Positions 25,602 through 34,253 of a stretch of DNA of 64,000 nt are shown piece after piece. Position 1 is the stretch's first letter; the number at the start of each line of letters is the position of its first letter. Made by a program: the position numbers and the translations under genes. The DNA is from Acetobacterium sp. KB-1 (GTDB lineage Bacteria; Bacillota; Clostridia; Eubacteriales; Eubacteriaceae): NCBI RefSeq assembly GCF_003260995.1, contig NZ_CP030040.1:2837176-2901175 (forward strand), written 5' to 3'. Below the pieces are notes generated by a model. The model had not been told where the DNA came from. It did no database searches and saw nothing but the letters and a program-made list of their open reading frames with translations.

Positions 25602-26741
25602 ATGTTTGAAAAGATGAAGGATAACTATTTCTCGATGATGAAATTTTGCTGTCTGACGGTCATGCTGGCATATGTGATTGTTGACGGTGAGAAATCATTT
25701 CAAGTGATCAGCCAGGAGGGGTTTTGGCTGGGATTGTTTGTGGTGGTATCAACCCTTTATGAGTTGCTGGATAAGGAAAAAATCGGCTGCTTGCTTACTG
25801 AAATAATCTTTGCGATAGGGATCTTCGTTTTATTTAGGGAAAGTAGCATCGGTTTTTATTTAATTCCGGTGGTGGTATTGGATACGGTGGTTTATTTTAA
25901 ACTGCCCCTCGTCGTCGGCTTGATGGTCTTTGCCGGTGTCCTTTTTCATCCCCCGGATTTAGCCGTTTATATGATTTATAGTATCTTTATTAGTGTTATT
26001 TATTTTCAGAATCATGTGCTGATCAAGCGGTATCAAGATAAGCTGGAAAATTATGAGCAGGAAGAGTTTAAACTAAAGGATTCCATTTCGGACAAAGACT
26101 TGCACTTTAAAAAGAAACTGGAACAGAACAGCCTGCATTATAAAAATCAAATCCTTACCGAACGGGCCGGAATTTATCAGGCCTTGCATGATAAGCTGGG
26201 GCACAGCATTAACGGTTCCGTTTATCAATTGGAAGCCAGTAAGGTGCTGATTCATAATAAACCGGAACAAAGCAGTCGGATCATTCAGGCCGTCATTGAT
26301 ACCTTAAGAGAAAGCATGGATGAAATCCGCTTTATCTTGCGGAAGGAAAAACCGGAGCACAAAAAGGTGGCCCTGCATCAGCTTCAGGGATTGTGCGAAG
26401 AATGTCGGGAAAAATATGGCATTCAGGCGATCTTGCGACTAGAGGGGGAAGATAAAGAGATCCCCGATCACATTTGGGAAGTGATTCTGGATAATGCCAT
26501 TGAAGCCGTTTCCAATGCCCTTAAATATGCAAAATGCTCCAGACTGGCCATCGAATTGGTGGTTATGAACAAAATCGTCCGTTGCAGTATTTATAATAAT
26601 GGCACAAGCTGCGAAACAATTGTCGAAGGAATGGGGATTCAGGGAATGAAAGACCGCACCCGGAAAGTAAGTGGTCTGATTGATATTGATGGTCAAAACG
26701 GATTTCGGATCAATATGATTTTTCCATTAACTTCCGCTTAA
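25602..26741 (+). CDS. NarL/LiaS-type sensor histidine kinase
   Basis: 379 residues. Five or six short hydrophobic segments fill residues 12-135 with almost no external loop, an intramembrane-sensing layout. A coiled coil lies at about 140-180, then the HisKA_3 box with the phospho-acceptor His in GIYQALHDKLGHSINGSVYQ. The HATPase has the N-box VILDNAIEAVSNALKYA and the late G-box GMGIQGMKDRTRKVSG. Such kinases typically sit with a peptide/lipid-active exporter and report envelope attack. The regulator gene follows after 14 bases. It is the fourth gene of the exporter operon, 74 bases after the second permease. Confidence 0.9.
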   Translation: MFEKMKDNYFSMMKFCCLTVMLAYVIVDGEKSFQVISQEGFWLGLFVVVSTLYELLDKEKIGCLLTEIIFAIGIFVLFRESSIGFYLIPVVVLDTVVYFKLPLVVGLMVFAGVLFHPPDLAVYMIYSIFISVIYFQNHVLIKRYQDKLENYEQEEFKLKDSISDKDLHFKKKLEQNSLHYKNQILTERAGIYQALHDKLGHSINGSVYQLEASKVLIHNKPEQSSRIIQAVIDTLRESMDEIRFILRKEKPEHKKVALHQLQGLCEECREKYGIQAILRLEGEDKEIPDHIWEVILDNAIEAVSNALKYAKCSRLAIELVVMNKIVRCSIYNNGTSCETIVEGMGIQGMKDRTRKVSGLIDIDGQNGFRINMIFPLTSA

Positions 26742-26755
26742 GAAAGGCGACAGAC

Positions 26756-27385
26756 ATGACTAAAATAAAGGTAATCATTGTTGATGACTCTGATTTTGTA
26801 CGAGACGGCATGGGCATCATCTTGGGTGTCGATGACGAATTTCAAGTCGTTGGCTGTGCTAAAAATGGCAGAGAGGCGCTGGAATTTGCCCAGAAAGAAA
26901 AACCGGATGTTTTTTTGATGGACATCCAGATGCCGGAAATGGACGGCATTGCCGCGACCAAAGAGATTGTTGCAAAAGGTTTGGGAAAGGTGCTGATTCT
27001 GACCACCTTTGATGATCGCGAGCTGGTGGAAAAGGCGATGAAAAATGGGGCCGACGGATACCTGATCAAAAATCATACTCCGGAACAATTAAAACAGAGC
27101 ATTAAATCCGTTTATCATGGGGTTCATTTTCTTGACAGTCAGGTGCTTGATAAATTTACCGAACCGGAAACAAAATGCAGCACCGGTTTTGACGGCAGTT
27201 TGTTTACCGTCAGAGAGCTGGGGATTATCGAAGCCGTAGCCAACGGCTTATCGAATAAGGAAATTGCCGAAAAACTTTTCTTAAGTGAAGGCACTGTTAA
27301 GAATTATATCAGTGTGATTCTGGACAAGGGCAATCTTTCTCACCGCACCCAAATGGCTATTTATTATTTAACCGGCCGACGATAA
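26756..27385 (+). CDS. NarL/FixJ-family response regulator
   Basis: 209 residues. The receiver domain has the acidic pocket DD at 10-11, phospho-acceptor Asp56 in FLMDIQMPEMDG, a switch Thr in LILTTFDD and Lys in GYLIKNHTPEQL. The C-terminal LuxR-type HTH has FTVRELGIIEAVANGLSNKEIAEKLFLSEGTVKNYISVIL, intact. It is the cognate partner of the kinase just upstream and probably activates the exporter operon. I could not identify its binding site. AAAGGCG precedes the ATG. Confidence 0.92.
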   Translation: MTKIKVIIVDDSDFVRDGMGIILGVDDEFQVVGCAKNGREALEFAQKEKPDVFLMDIQMPEMDGIAATKEIVAKGLGKVLILTTFDDRELVEKAMKNGADGYLIKNHTPEQLKQSIKSVYHGVHFLDSQVLDKFTEPETKCSTGFDGSLFTVRELGIIEAVANGLSNKEIAEKLFLSEGTVKNYISVILDKGNLSHRTQMAIYYLTGRR

Positions 27386-27479
27386 GCAGGAAAACTCAGC
27401 CACTCAACTAGAAAGATGTTGTATTTTAACGATTTGGGGTATCCAATAAGTAAGTATAGTCTTATTTGGAGGGTACTTT

Positions 27480-30221
27480 ATGCAAGAACAAAAGAAAAAA
27501 CAGTCGCAGACAGAAAATTTTATCCGAAAAAATTGGCATGCTCTTGAAGAAAAGGTTGTTTTTAAAGCGTTAGAGAGTAATCCGGCCGGGCTTGAACCTG
27601 GAGAAGCAGCCAGTCGGCAGTCCGCTTATGGTAAGAATGCGTTACCGATGAAAAAGTTGCCGTCGATCTGGACCATTCTGCTTCATCAAATTAAGAATCC
27701 GCTGATCTTTATCCTGATTGCGGCGGCAATTTTATCGCTGGCGTTAGGCGATGCCAAGGATGCTATTTTTATTCTGATTGTCATTATTCTAAACAGTGTT
27801 TTAGGTGCCTACCAGGAGTACAATGCGGAGAAGAGCGCCGCCAGTTTACAGAATTTGCTTAAGATTAAGGCCAACCTCAGGCGGGGCGGAAAAGAGGTTG
27901 AAATTGATTCAGAGGAGCTTGTTCCTGGAGATATTGTTTTACTGGCATCGGGAGACAAGGTACCCGCGGATTTGCGCCTGCTGGAGGCTAAAAATCTCGC
28001 GTCAGATGAAAGTTTTCTAACCGGCGAATCCATCGAAGCAAGTAAAAAAGTAGGTCGGTTGTCCGAAAATATGGGCATCGCTGAACGAACGAATATGGCT
28101 TATGCCGGCGCCGTAATTACATCGGGCCGGGGAACGGGTATTGTGGTTGAAACAGGGACAAACACCGAAGTTGGTCAAATAGCCGAGCAACTCAGTGAGT
28201 CTGAAAGTGCAAGCCCGCCGCTGGTCACGCGGATGGAAAAATTCACCAAACAAATTAGTGTGGTGGTTTTACTCATCAGTGTTTTTTTAGCTGTTCTGCT
28301 AAGACTGCAGGGGCTTGATTTTGCGGCCATCTTCTTTGTAGTGCTGGCCCTGGCGGTTTCAGCGATTCCCGAAGGGCTTCCGGTAGCACTAACAGTGGCA
28401 CTTTCGATTGCGGCATCCAAAATGGCAAAACGCAACGTCATTGTCAGAAAACTACCAGCGGTGGAAAGTCTGGGTAGCTGTACCGTGATTGCCACCGATA
28501 AAACAGGTACACTGACGGTTAATCAACAAACAGCACGGCAGGTTTTTTTGCCAGATGGACAAGGGTTTCACATCTCAGGCCAGGGCTATAATGGTGAAGG
28601 AAGTCTTGAGACCGAACAGAAAAATCAGATCTCGGATCAGCAGCAGATACGTTTAGAAAAGTTGGCGGTTTCTTTTGTCATGGCAAATGAAGGAACCCTA
28701 ACACAAGAAAGTGGTGCCTGGACGCATCACGGCGATGCCATGGATGTGGCATTTTTGGCACTGGGCTATAAGCTTGGGATATTACCGGAAGCGGTAAAGT
28801 CTGAAAACAGGCTGCTGGAGATGATTCCCTATGAATCGGAACGGCAATTTTCAGCGGCCTTTTATGAGAAAGAAAGCACAACCTTTGTTGCGGTTAAAGG
28901 TGCCGTTGAAAAGATACTAAAGTTTTGTGATCAAATGGCAAATCAGGATGAAACGGTTTCTCTCGACCCGACAACGATTGAAAAACAGGCTGAAGCGCTG
29001 GCTGCTCAGGGTTACCGGGTATTGGGAGTTGCGGGAGGCAAACACCCGGGATATGAAAAAAAGGACCAGTATGAAGATGAGGATTTGCCAGAAATGGTTT
29101 TTCAGGGGTTGGTTGCCTTTATTGATCCGTTACGACCAGAAGTGGCTGATGCGGTGGACGAATGTAAGCAAGCCGGAATAAAGGTGATCATGGTTACCGG
29201 CGATCACCCCAAAACGGCAATGGCCATTGCCAATGAGGTGGGGATTGTCGAGCCCGATGAGGCAGTGGTAACCGGGAAAAAATTAAGTCAGGCAGGATCT
29301 TTGGTTGATGCGGAATTTAAAAGTCTGGTTAATTCAACCCATGTCTTTGCCAGAGTTTCACCCAAACAAAAATTGGAAATTGTTGAAGTTCTGATTAACC
29401 AGAACGAATTTGTGGCCGTTACCGGTGACGGGGTTAACGATGCCCCGGCGTTAAGACGGGCAAACATTGGGGTTGCCATGGGCTCCGGTACGGATGTTGC
29501 CAAAGAGATCAGTTCGATGATTGTAACAGATAACAATTTTGCTTCGATTGTATCCGGTGTGGAAGAAGGGCGCTTCGCCTATGATAATGTGCGCAAAGTA
29601 ATCTATCTGCTCATTTCAACTGGTGCGGCTGAAGTTGCTCTTTTTCTAGCGGCGATCTTCACCGGGATGCCCTTACCCTTAATTGCGGTTCAGCTACTTT
29701 GGCTTAATCTGGTTACTAACGGTATCCAGGGTGTGGCTCTGGCTTTTGAAGATGGCGAGCCAGGAGCCATGAAAAGGAAACCCCGAAAAACCGATGAGAA
29801 GATTTTTAATCCCCAGATGATTAGTCAAACAGTGCTTTCAGGCGTTACCATGGGAACCATCGCTTTTGGGTTCTGGTATTACCTGATCATTCTCCAGGGG
29901 TGGGATCATATGGCGGCTCGAAATATCGTGCTCCTATCAATGGTATTGATGGAAAATGTCCATGTCTTTAATTGTCGGTCGGAATTTTCATCAGCATTTA
30001 AAGTTCCAATTAGCCGTAATTACATATTGGTGATGGGCGTTTTAGCTGCTCAGGGGATTCATATTCTGAGTATGCATCTTCCTTTTATGCAACAAACACT
30101 TGAGATAGAACCGATTTCAATTTTTGAATGGTTGGTGGTTTTTGGCTTTACCCTGCTACTCTTAGTGGTCATGGAAATTTATAAAATCGTCCGCAGGAAA
30201 ATGAACGCAGCACTCAGTTAA
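27480..30221 (+). CDS. P-type cation-transporting ATPase (P2, Ca2+-type)
   Basis: 913 residues. The order of motifs is complete: N-terminal cation-ATPase domain (LEPGEAASRQSAYGKNALP), actuator TGES (ESFLTGES), transport-site helix PEGLPVAL, phosphorylation site DKTGTLT, nucleotide-binding KGAVEKIL, hinge VTGDHPKTA and GDGVNDAPAL, then the C-terminal four-helix cation domain. The PEGLP-type motif and a C-terminal membrane domain point to the P2 (Ca2+ or Na+) group rather than to heavy-metal pumps. GGAGG lies nine bases before the ATG and the gene has its own 90-base upstream gap. A strong hairpin follows, so it is monocistronic. Confidence 0.93.
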   Translation: MQEQKKKQSQTENFIRKNWHALEEKVVFKALESNPAGLEPGEAASRQSAYGKNALPMKKLPSIWTILLHQIKNPLIFILIAAAILSLALGDAKDAIFILIVIILNSVLGAYQEYNAEKSAASLQNLLKIKANLRRGGKEVEIDSEELVPGDIVLLASGDKVPADLRLLEAKNLASDESFLTGESIEASKKVGRLSENMGIAERTNMAYAGAVITSGRGTGIVVETGTNTEVGQIAEQLSESESASPPLVTRMEKFTKQISVVVLLISVFLAVLLRLQGLDFAAIFFVVLALAVSAIPEGLPVALTVALSIAASKMAKRNVIVRKLPAVESLGSCTVIATDKTGTLTVNQQTARQVFLPDGQGFHISGQGYNGEGSLETEQKNQISDQQQIRLEKLAVSFVMANEGTLTQESGAWTHHGDAMDVAFLALGYKLGILPEAVKSENRLLEMIPYESERQFSAAFYEKESTTFVAVKGAVEKILKFCDQMANQDETVSLDPTTIEKQAEALAAQGYRVLGVAGGKHPGYEKKDQYEDEDLPEMVFQGLVAFIDPLRPEVADAVDECKQAGIKVIMVTGDHPKTAMAIANEVGIVEPDEAVVTGKKLSQAGSLVDAEFKSLVNSTHVFARVSPKQKLEIVEVLINQNEFVAVTGDGVNDAPALRRANIGVAMGSGTDVAKEISSMIVTDNNFASIVSGVEEGRFAYDNVRKVIYLLISTGAAEVALFLAAIFTGMPLPLIAVQLLWLNLVTNGIQGVALAFEDGEPGAMKRKPRKTDEKIFNPQMISQTVLSGVTMGTIAFGFWYYLIILQGWDHMAARNIVLLSMVLMENVHVFNCRSEFSSAFKVPISRNYILVMGVLAAQGIHILSMHLPFMQQTLEIEPISIFEWLVVFGFTLLLLVVMEIYKIVRRKMNAALS

Positions 30222-30258
30222 AATTAGCAAAGATACAGAAAAAAAGAGGTTTAACCGA

Positions 30259-30292
30259 AAACGCCATTGGAATTGGGATTCCAATGGCGTTT
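30259..30292. terminator. Terminator between convergent ATPase and LOG genes
   Basis: A perfect fourteen-pair stem, AAACGCCATTGGAA with TTCCAATGGCGTTT, has a six-base loop. The short T-run on either strand makes it usable, if modest, in both directions. Confidence 0.75.
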
Positions 30293-30331
30293 AGTGGGCA
30301 CTTAATTTAGGGCAATGTTTTTTTTTGCATT

Positions 30332-30925
30332 TTATTTTATCGTGGCCGGATCCAATTGCTGCCACTTGTTGCCCAGAACAGGCGGGGTATAGTGAATCAT
30401 TTGACGGATCAATTCGTCGGGGTCTGTTGAGACCAGCACCAGCTTTGTGTTGGACGGGTTCATAAAACCTTCATTGACAATGTTTTGCATCATTGCAATA
30501 AAGGAATCAAAAAAGTTTGAAATATTGAAAATCCCAATCGGTTTTTTATGAATCCCCAGTTGTGCCCAACTAAAGGTTTCAAATAATTCTTCGAAGGTCC
30601 CCACCCCTCCGGGAATGGCAATAAAACCATCAGATAAGTCGGCCATGGTTTGTTTGCGTTCATGCATGTTTTTTACTTCAATAAAACGAGTCAAATGGTC
30701 GTTAATCACTTCGTTGGGGAAAAGGCCTCCGGGCATAACCCCTGTGACACAGCCACTATTGTCTAACATATGATTGGCGATTTCGCCCATTAGACCAAAT
30801 TTTGATCCGCCGTAAACTAATTCAATGTTGTTCTTGACGAGCACCAGACCCAATTTTTTTGTCATTTCTTTGTACTCCGGACGAACACCGAGATTGGAGC
30901 CGGAATAAACACAAATTCTTTTCAT
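30332..30925 (-). CDS. LOG-family nucleoside-monophosphate phosphoribohydrolase
   Basis: About 197 residues of Rossmann-like fold from the TIGR00730 (Lonely-Guy) family. It has the N-terminal ICVYSGSNLGVRPEY, the catalytic-region MHERKQTMADLSDGFIAIPGGVGTFEELFE with the diagnostic PGGxGTxxE, and a late helix binding the partner subunit. These cytosolic enzymes cleave nucleoside monophosphates to base and ribose phosphate; in bacteria the physiological role is usually unclear. The ATG is taken after AGGAGGT with six-base spacing. An in-frame start 13 codons upstream has no ribosome site. Confidence 0.9.
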   Translation of the reverse strand: MKRICVYSGSNLGVRPEYKEMTKKLGLVLVKNNIELVYGGSKFGLMGEIANHMLDNSGCVTGVMPGGLFPNEVINDHLTRFIEVKNMHERKQTMADLSDGFIAIPGGVGTFEELFETFSWAQLGIHKKPIGIFNISNFFDSFIAMMQNIVNEGFMNPSNTKLVLVSTDPDELIRQMIHYTPPVLGNKWQQLDPATIK

Positions 30926-31107
30926 AATGATGACCTCCTGAAATATGAATGCTAAAGCTAGCAATTATTCTACTTATATCTTAAAATAAGAATATTTAAA
31001 TGAGATCTTAAATTATAACAAACAAAACCGTGATATGACAAGTTATATTTAGCAGATGCTTAAATAGTTTACAGCAATATTCGACTAATAATCTTTGTAT
31101 AATACCA

Positions 31108-31136
31108 TTGACACAAAAGAAGCGTAGGCTTACAAT
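31108..31136 (+). promoter_or_regulatory. Promoter of the metal ABC transporter/Fur operon
   Basis: TTGACA at 31108-31113 and TACAAT at 31131-31136 are separated by exactly 17 bases, close to consensus. The start codon is at 31190, and the adjoining palindrome begins at the last base of the -10 box. Confidence 0.8.
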
Positions 31137-31168
31137 TAATATGCAAATACAAATCATTTGCATATTAA
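31136..31168. promoter_or_regulatory. Palindromic operator, probable Fur/Zur-family site
   Basis: Thirteen-base arms TTAATATGCAAAT and ATTTGCATATTAA are perfect inverses around a seven-base centre. The site covers the transcription start region, so binding would repress. The Fur-family gene that ends this operon is the natural ligand, giving metal-dependent feedback. The arms do not match the textbook Fur (GATAATGATAATC) sequence closely. Confidence 0.7.
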
Positions 31169-31189
31169 CCAAAAGAAGGTGGTAGGAAA

Positions 31190-32080
31190 ATGAAAAAGAT
31201 GAGAACATTGCGTGTTTTATCGGGATTAATTCTGGCCGTTTGTCTGTTATTATTAGTAAGTGGCTGCAAGAGCGGCAAAGAAACTTCAGCGATCAGTAAT
31301 GGTGAGGATAAAAAGCCAATCGTGGCCGTGACCATTGTACCGGAAAAAACTTTTGTGGAAGCCGTTTGCGGCGATCTGGCGGAGGTTATTGCATTGGTAC
31401 CGCCGGGAAATAGTCCGGAAAATTATGAACCGACGCCTCAGGAAATGGAGAAATTCAGTCAGGCAGAAGTATATTTTACTATCGGCGTACCAACGGAGGA
31501 AGCAAACATCTTACCAAGTGCAGGAGAGGTTAAGATCGTTTCATTACAGGAAGCAGCAAAGGCTGTTTATCCCGAAAGATTATTTTCCTCGGGCGAAAGA
31601 GATCCCCACATCTGGCTTTCACCAAAGCGGGTGGAGGTAATGGTAGAAACCATTGCAAAAGAAATGTCAGCACGAGATCCTGAGAATCAAGCGGTTTATC
31701 AAAAAAATGCCGAAGATTATATTGCCAAACTTAAGGCTTTAGATCAGGAAATAACCACCGCTCTGGCACCGGTTCAAAATAAAAAAATTATTGTGTATCA
31801 TCCGGCATTTGGTTATTTAGCCGATGATTATGGGCTGGAAATGATTGCCCTGGAAGAAGAAGGCAAGGAAGCAACCGCTCAGCAGCTTCAAGCGATCATT
31901 GACCTGGCAAAGAAAGATAATATTAAGGTTATTTTTTATCAGGCCGAAATTGATAGTAGTCAGTCTCAGGCTTTTGCCGATGAACTCGGTGGAAAAACGG
32001 TTCAACTAGCTCCGCTGGCGGAAAATTATATTGAAAATCTACAAACGATGGCAAAAACGATGGCCGAGGTTATGCAGTGA
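31190..32080 (+). CDS. Metal ABC transporter substrate-binding lipoprotein (ZnuA/TroA family)
   Basis: 296 residues. The lipoprotein signal (LSGLILAVCLLLLVSGC) is followed by a cluster A-I (ZinT/TroA) domain. Metal-ligand candidates are His in DPHIWLSPKR, His in YHPAFGYLADDYGL and an acidic residue in YQAEIDSSQ. The first ligand of most ZnuA/TroA proteins, the His of the H-x-Y-E-P-x-P motif, is replaced: here it reads NSPENYEPTP. There is no His-rich loop, which argues against a classical high-affinity zinc receptor. The metal may be zinc, manganese or another. AAGGTGG precedes the ATG. The stop overlaps the ATPase start by four bases. Confidence 0.88.
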   Translation: MKKMRTLRVLSGLILAVCLLLLVSGCKSGKETSAISNGEDKKPIVAVTIVPEKTFVEAVCGDLAEVIALVPPGNSPENYEPTPQEMEKFSQAEVYFTIGVPTEEANILPSAGEVKIVSLQEAAKAVYPERLFSSGERDPHIWLSPKRVEVMVETIAKEMSARDPENQAVYQKNAEDYIAKLKALDQEITTALAPVQNKKIIVYHPAFGYLADDYGLEMIALEEEGKEATAQQLQAIIDLAKKDNIKVIFYQAEIDSSQSQAFADELGGKTVQLAPLAENYIENLQTMAKTMAEVMQ

Positions 32081-32844
32081 AAAATAAAGTCGTACAGGTG
32101 GATAATTTAACCGTCTACTATGGACAAACACCGGCAATTGCCGGTGTTTGTCTTGATGTTTATGAAGGTGAGTATTTAGGGATCATTGGACCCAACGGCG
32201 GTGGAAAAACAACGTTGCTAAAAACAATTTTAGGAATCAACCCGCCAACGGAGGGAACCGTCCAGATATATGGAGAGCCGATTGCGAAAAAACGGATACT
32301 GATGGGGTACGTTCCTCAGTATGCAGCCATGCATAAGACATTTCCGATTACGGTATTTGAAGTGGTTTTAACCGGTCGGATCAAAGCTGGCTTTAAACCC
32401 TTTTTTCATTACTCGGAAGAAGATAAGGAGATCGTCGTGAATTTATTGGCAAAGGTTGGGCTTAGTGATCTGGCAGACCGGCAGATTTCTCAGCTTTCAG
32501 GGGGAGAATTTCAAAAGATGTTAATCGCCAGAGCATTGGCAGTTAAACCGAAACTGCTGCTTTTGGATGAACCCACAGCCAGTGTCGATGCGGTATCACG
32601 TGAGCAAATATATGGTCTTTTAGAGGAACTCAACAAAGAAATGACGATCATTCTGGTGACCCACGATCTGCTTGCCGTATCCTCTTATGTGGGGCGACTA
32701 GCATGTTTGAATACAAAATTGGTTTATCATGGCGAGCCTGAATTGACGGAAGATGTGGTTAACCATCTTTACGGCTGTGCAGTTGATCTCATTGCCCATG
32801 GCGTTCCTCATCGGGTACTAAAGGATCACGGGGAGGATTGCTGA
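32077..32844 (+). CDS. Metal ABC transporter ATPase (ZnuC/TroB family)
   Basis: 255 residues with Walker A (GPNGGGKTT), Q-loop (GYVPQYAAMHKTFP), signature (LSGGEFQKM), Walker B (KLLLLDEPTASVD) and H-loop (VTHDLLAV). The GPNGGGKTT form and the closing CAVDLIAHGVPHRVLKDH are typical of metal-uptake ATPases; the His-rich end may contact metal. The start is GTG (AGTGAAAAATAAAG), overlapping the receptor stop by four bases. It supplies energy to the permease encoded one base after its stop. Confidence 0.92.
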   Translation: MKNKVVQVDNLTVYYGQTPAIAGVCLDVYEGEYLGIIGPNGGGKTTLLKTILGINPPTEGTVQIYGEPIAKKRILMGYVPQYAAMHKTFPITVFEVVLTGRIKAGFKPFFHYSEEDKEIVVNLLAKVGLSDLADRQISQLSGGEFQKMLIARALAVKPKLLLLDEPTASVDAVSREQIYGLLEELNKEMTIILVTHDLLAVSSYVGRLACLNTKLVYHGEPELTEDVVNHLYGCAVDLIAHGVPHRVLKDHGEDC

Positions 32845-32845
32845 G

Positions 32846-33706
32846 ATGTTAGATGCATTATCTAAATATCAATTTTTACAGAATGCTTTTTTTGCCGGGA
32901 TTTTAGCCAGCATAGTTTGTGGGTTGATCGGAGTAATCATTGTTGAGCGAAAACTGGTAATGATGAGCGGCGGCATTGCCCATACGGCCTATGGTGGGGT
33001 TGGTTTGGGCTATCTGCTAGGTTTTGAGCCGATTATTGGGGCCTTTGTTTTTTCAGTCTGTGCCGCGTTGGGAATTGGTTATATTAATAAAAAGGGCGGA
33101 GCTGAATCGGATGTTGTCATCGGTCTGTTCTGGTCAGTTGGTATGGCACTGGGGATTTTTTTTATTGCCTTGATGCCCGGCTATCCGCCTGATTTGAGTT
33201 CCTATCTTTTTGGGAGTATTCTATCGGTTACACGCTTTGATCTTTATTTGATGATCGGCTTAACACTGATTGTCGTTTTTGTGGTGGTGGTGTTTTTTAA
33301 TCATTGGAAGGCCTATCTGTTTGATGAGGAATTTGCTACTATTTTAGGTGTTAATACGACAATACTAGAGTATGGTCTTTTGATTCTGGTGGCAATGACC
33401 GTGGTGGTGCTGATTCGGGTTGTCGGAATTATTCTGGTTATTGCCTTGCTGACCGCCCCGGCGGCATCAGCGGGAATGCTTAGCTCAAATTTCAGAAATC
33501 GGATGTTTTATGCTATAATATTAGGGATTATCTTTTGCCTATCGGGCATGTGGATTTCGTATGAGATGAACATTGCTTCAGGTGCGACGATCGTTATTCT
33601 GTCAGTGGGATGTTATTTTTGTTTGTATCTGGGTCAGGCAATCAGACGCAAAATAAATCGGAACGCTCAGAAAAGTCGAAGTAAGCGGAATGAGGAAATC
33701 AAATGA
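32846..33706 (+). CDS. Metal ABC transporter permease (ZnuB/TroC family)
   Basis: 286 residues with about eight hydrophobic helices and the ABC-3 family landmarks. These are the opening FLQNAFFAGILASIVCGLIGVIIVERKLVMMSGGIAHTAYGG and the cytoplasmic coupling region (FDEEFATILGVNTTILEYGLL). The pattern VVGIILVIALLTAPAASA in the ninth tenth of the helix bundle is strongly conserved. It probably works as a homodimer with two ATPase subunits. GGGGAGG precedes the ATG. The stop overlaps the Fur-type gene start by four bases. Confidence 0.92.
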   Translation: MLDALSKYQFLQNAFFAGILASIVCGLIGVIIVERKLVMMSGGIAHTAYGGVGLGYLLGFEPIIGAFVFSVCAALGIGYINKKGGAESDVVIGLFWSVGMALGIFFIALMPGYPPDLSSYLFGSILSVTRFDLYLMIGLTLIVVFVVVVFFNHWKAYLFDEEFATILGVNTTILEYGLLILVAMTVVVLIRVVGIILVIALLTAPAASAGMLSSNFRNRMFYAIILGIIFCLSGMWISYEMNIASGATIVILSVGCYFCLYLGQAIRRKINRNAQKSRSKRNEEIK

Positions 33707-34161
33707 AAAAGTTGGATATCCGTGAAGAACTGAAAAACAACGGCATGAAATCGACAAAACATCGGGTGGCGATTCTGGAGATACTGATAAAAAATGATCA
33801 GCCTGTTTCAGCCGAGAATATATTTTTTGACATACAGAAAATGGATGTGTCCATCAATTTGTCAACCGTTTATCGAAATCTTGAAGCTTTGGCAGAAAAG
33901 GGACTGGTGACAAAATTAAGTTTGTCGGGGGACAACCGTTCGGTGTTTGAGTATAATAAAATGGTTCATCGGCACTATCTGATTTGTTTGGGTTGTAAAA
34001 AGATCCTGGCCATTGAGCATTGTCCCATTAAAAGCTATGAACATCAAATTGAAGACGAAACCGATTATGAAATTGTTGGACACAAACTGGATCTTTATGG
34101 TTATTGTCCTAAATGTAAAAAAAATAATCCCGGCTATCAGCCAAAAAATTCGCAGGACTGA
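33703..34161 (+). CDS. Fur-family metalloregulator (Zur/Fur type)
   Basis: 152 residues. The winged helix at 10-80 includes MKSTKHRVAILEIL and the Fur-family signature VSINLSTVYRNLEALAEKGLV. The dimerisation domain follows with HRHYLICLGCKKI and a second CxxC in YGYCPKCKKNN, which together make the structural zinc site. Regulatory ligands would include the His pair in VHRHY and the histidine in GHKLDLYG. Its place at the end of a metal-import operon with a palindromic promoter suggests it represses that operon when metal is plentiful. Zur and Fur cannot be told apart by eye. Confidence 0.92.
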   Translation: MKKLDIREELKNNGMKSTKHRVAILEILIKNDQPVSAENIFFDIQKMDVSINLSTVYRNLEALAEKGLVTKLSLSGDNRSVFEYNKMVHRHYLICLGCKKILAIEHCPIKSYEHQIEDETDYEIVGHKLDLYGYCPKCKKNNPGYQPKNSQD

Positions 34162-34200
34162 ATTATGAAGATTTGTTAAAGATTTGTTAAGCGCATTGAT

Positions 34201-34229
34201 AAAGTATACCGTGGATGCTATACTTTTTT
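34201..34229 (+). terminator. Intrinsic terminator after the Fur-family gene
   Basis: AAAGTATA and TATACTTT pair around a ten-base loop and run into TTTTTT. The stem is AT-rich, so efficiency may be partial. The MFS gene's ribosome site lies 13 bases further on. Confidence 0.6.
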
Positions 34230-34253
34230 CATGAAGAAAAAAGGAGCATATTG

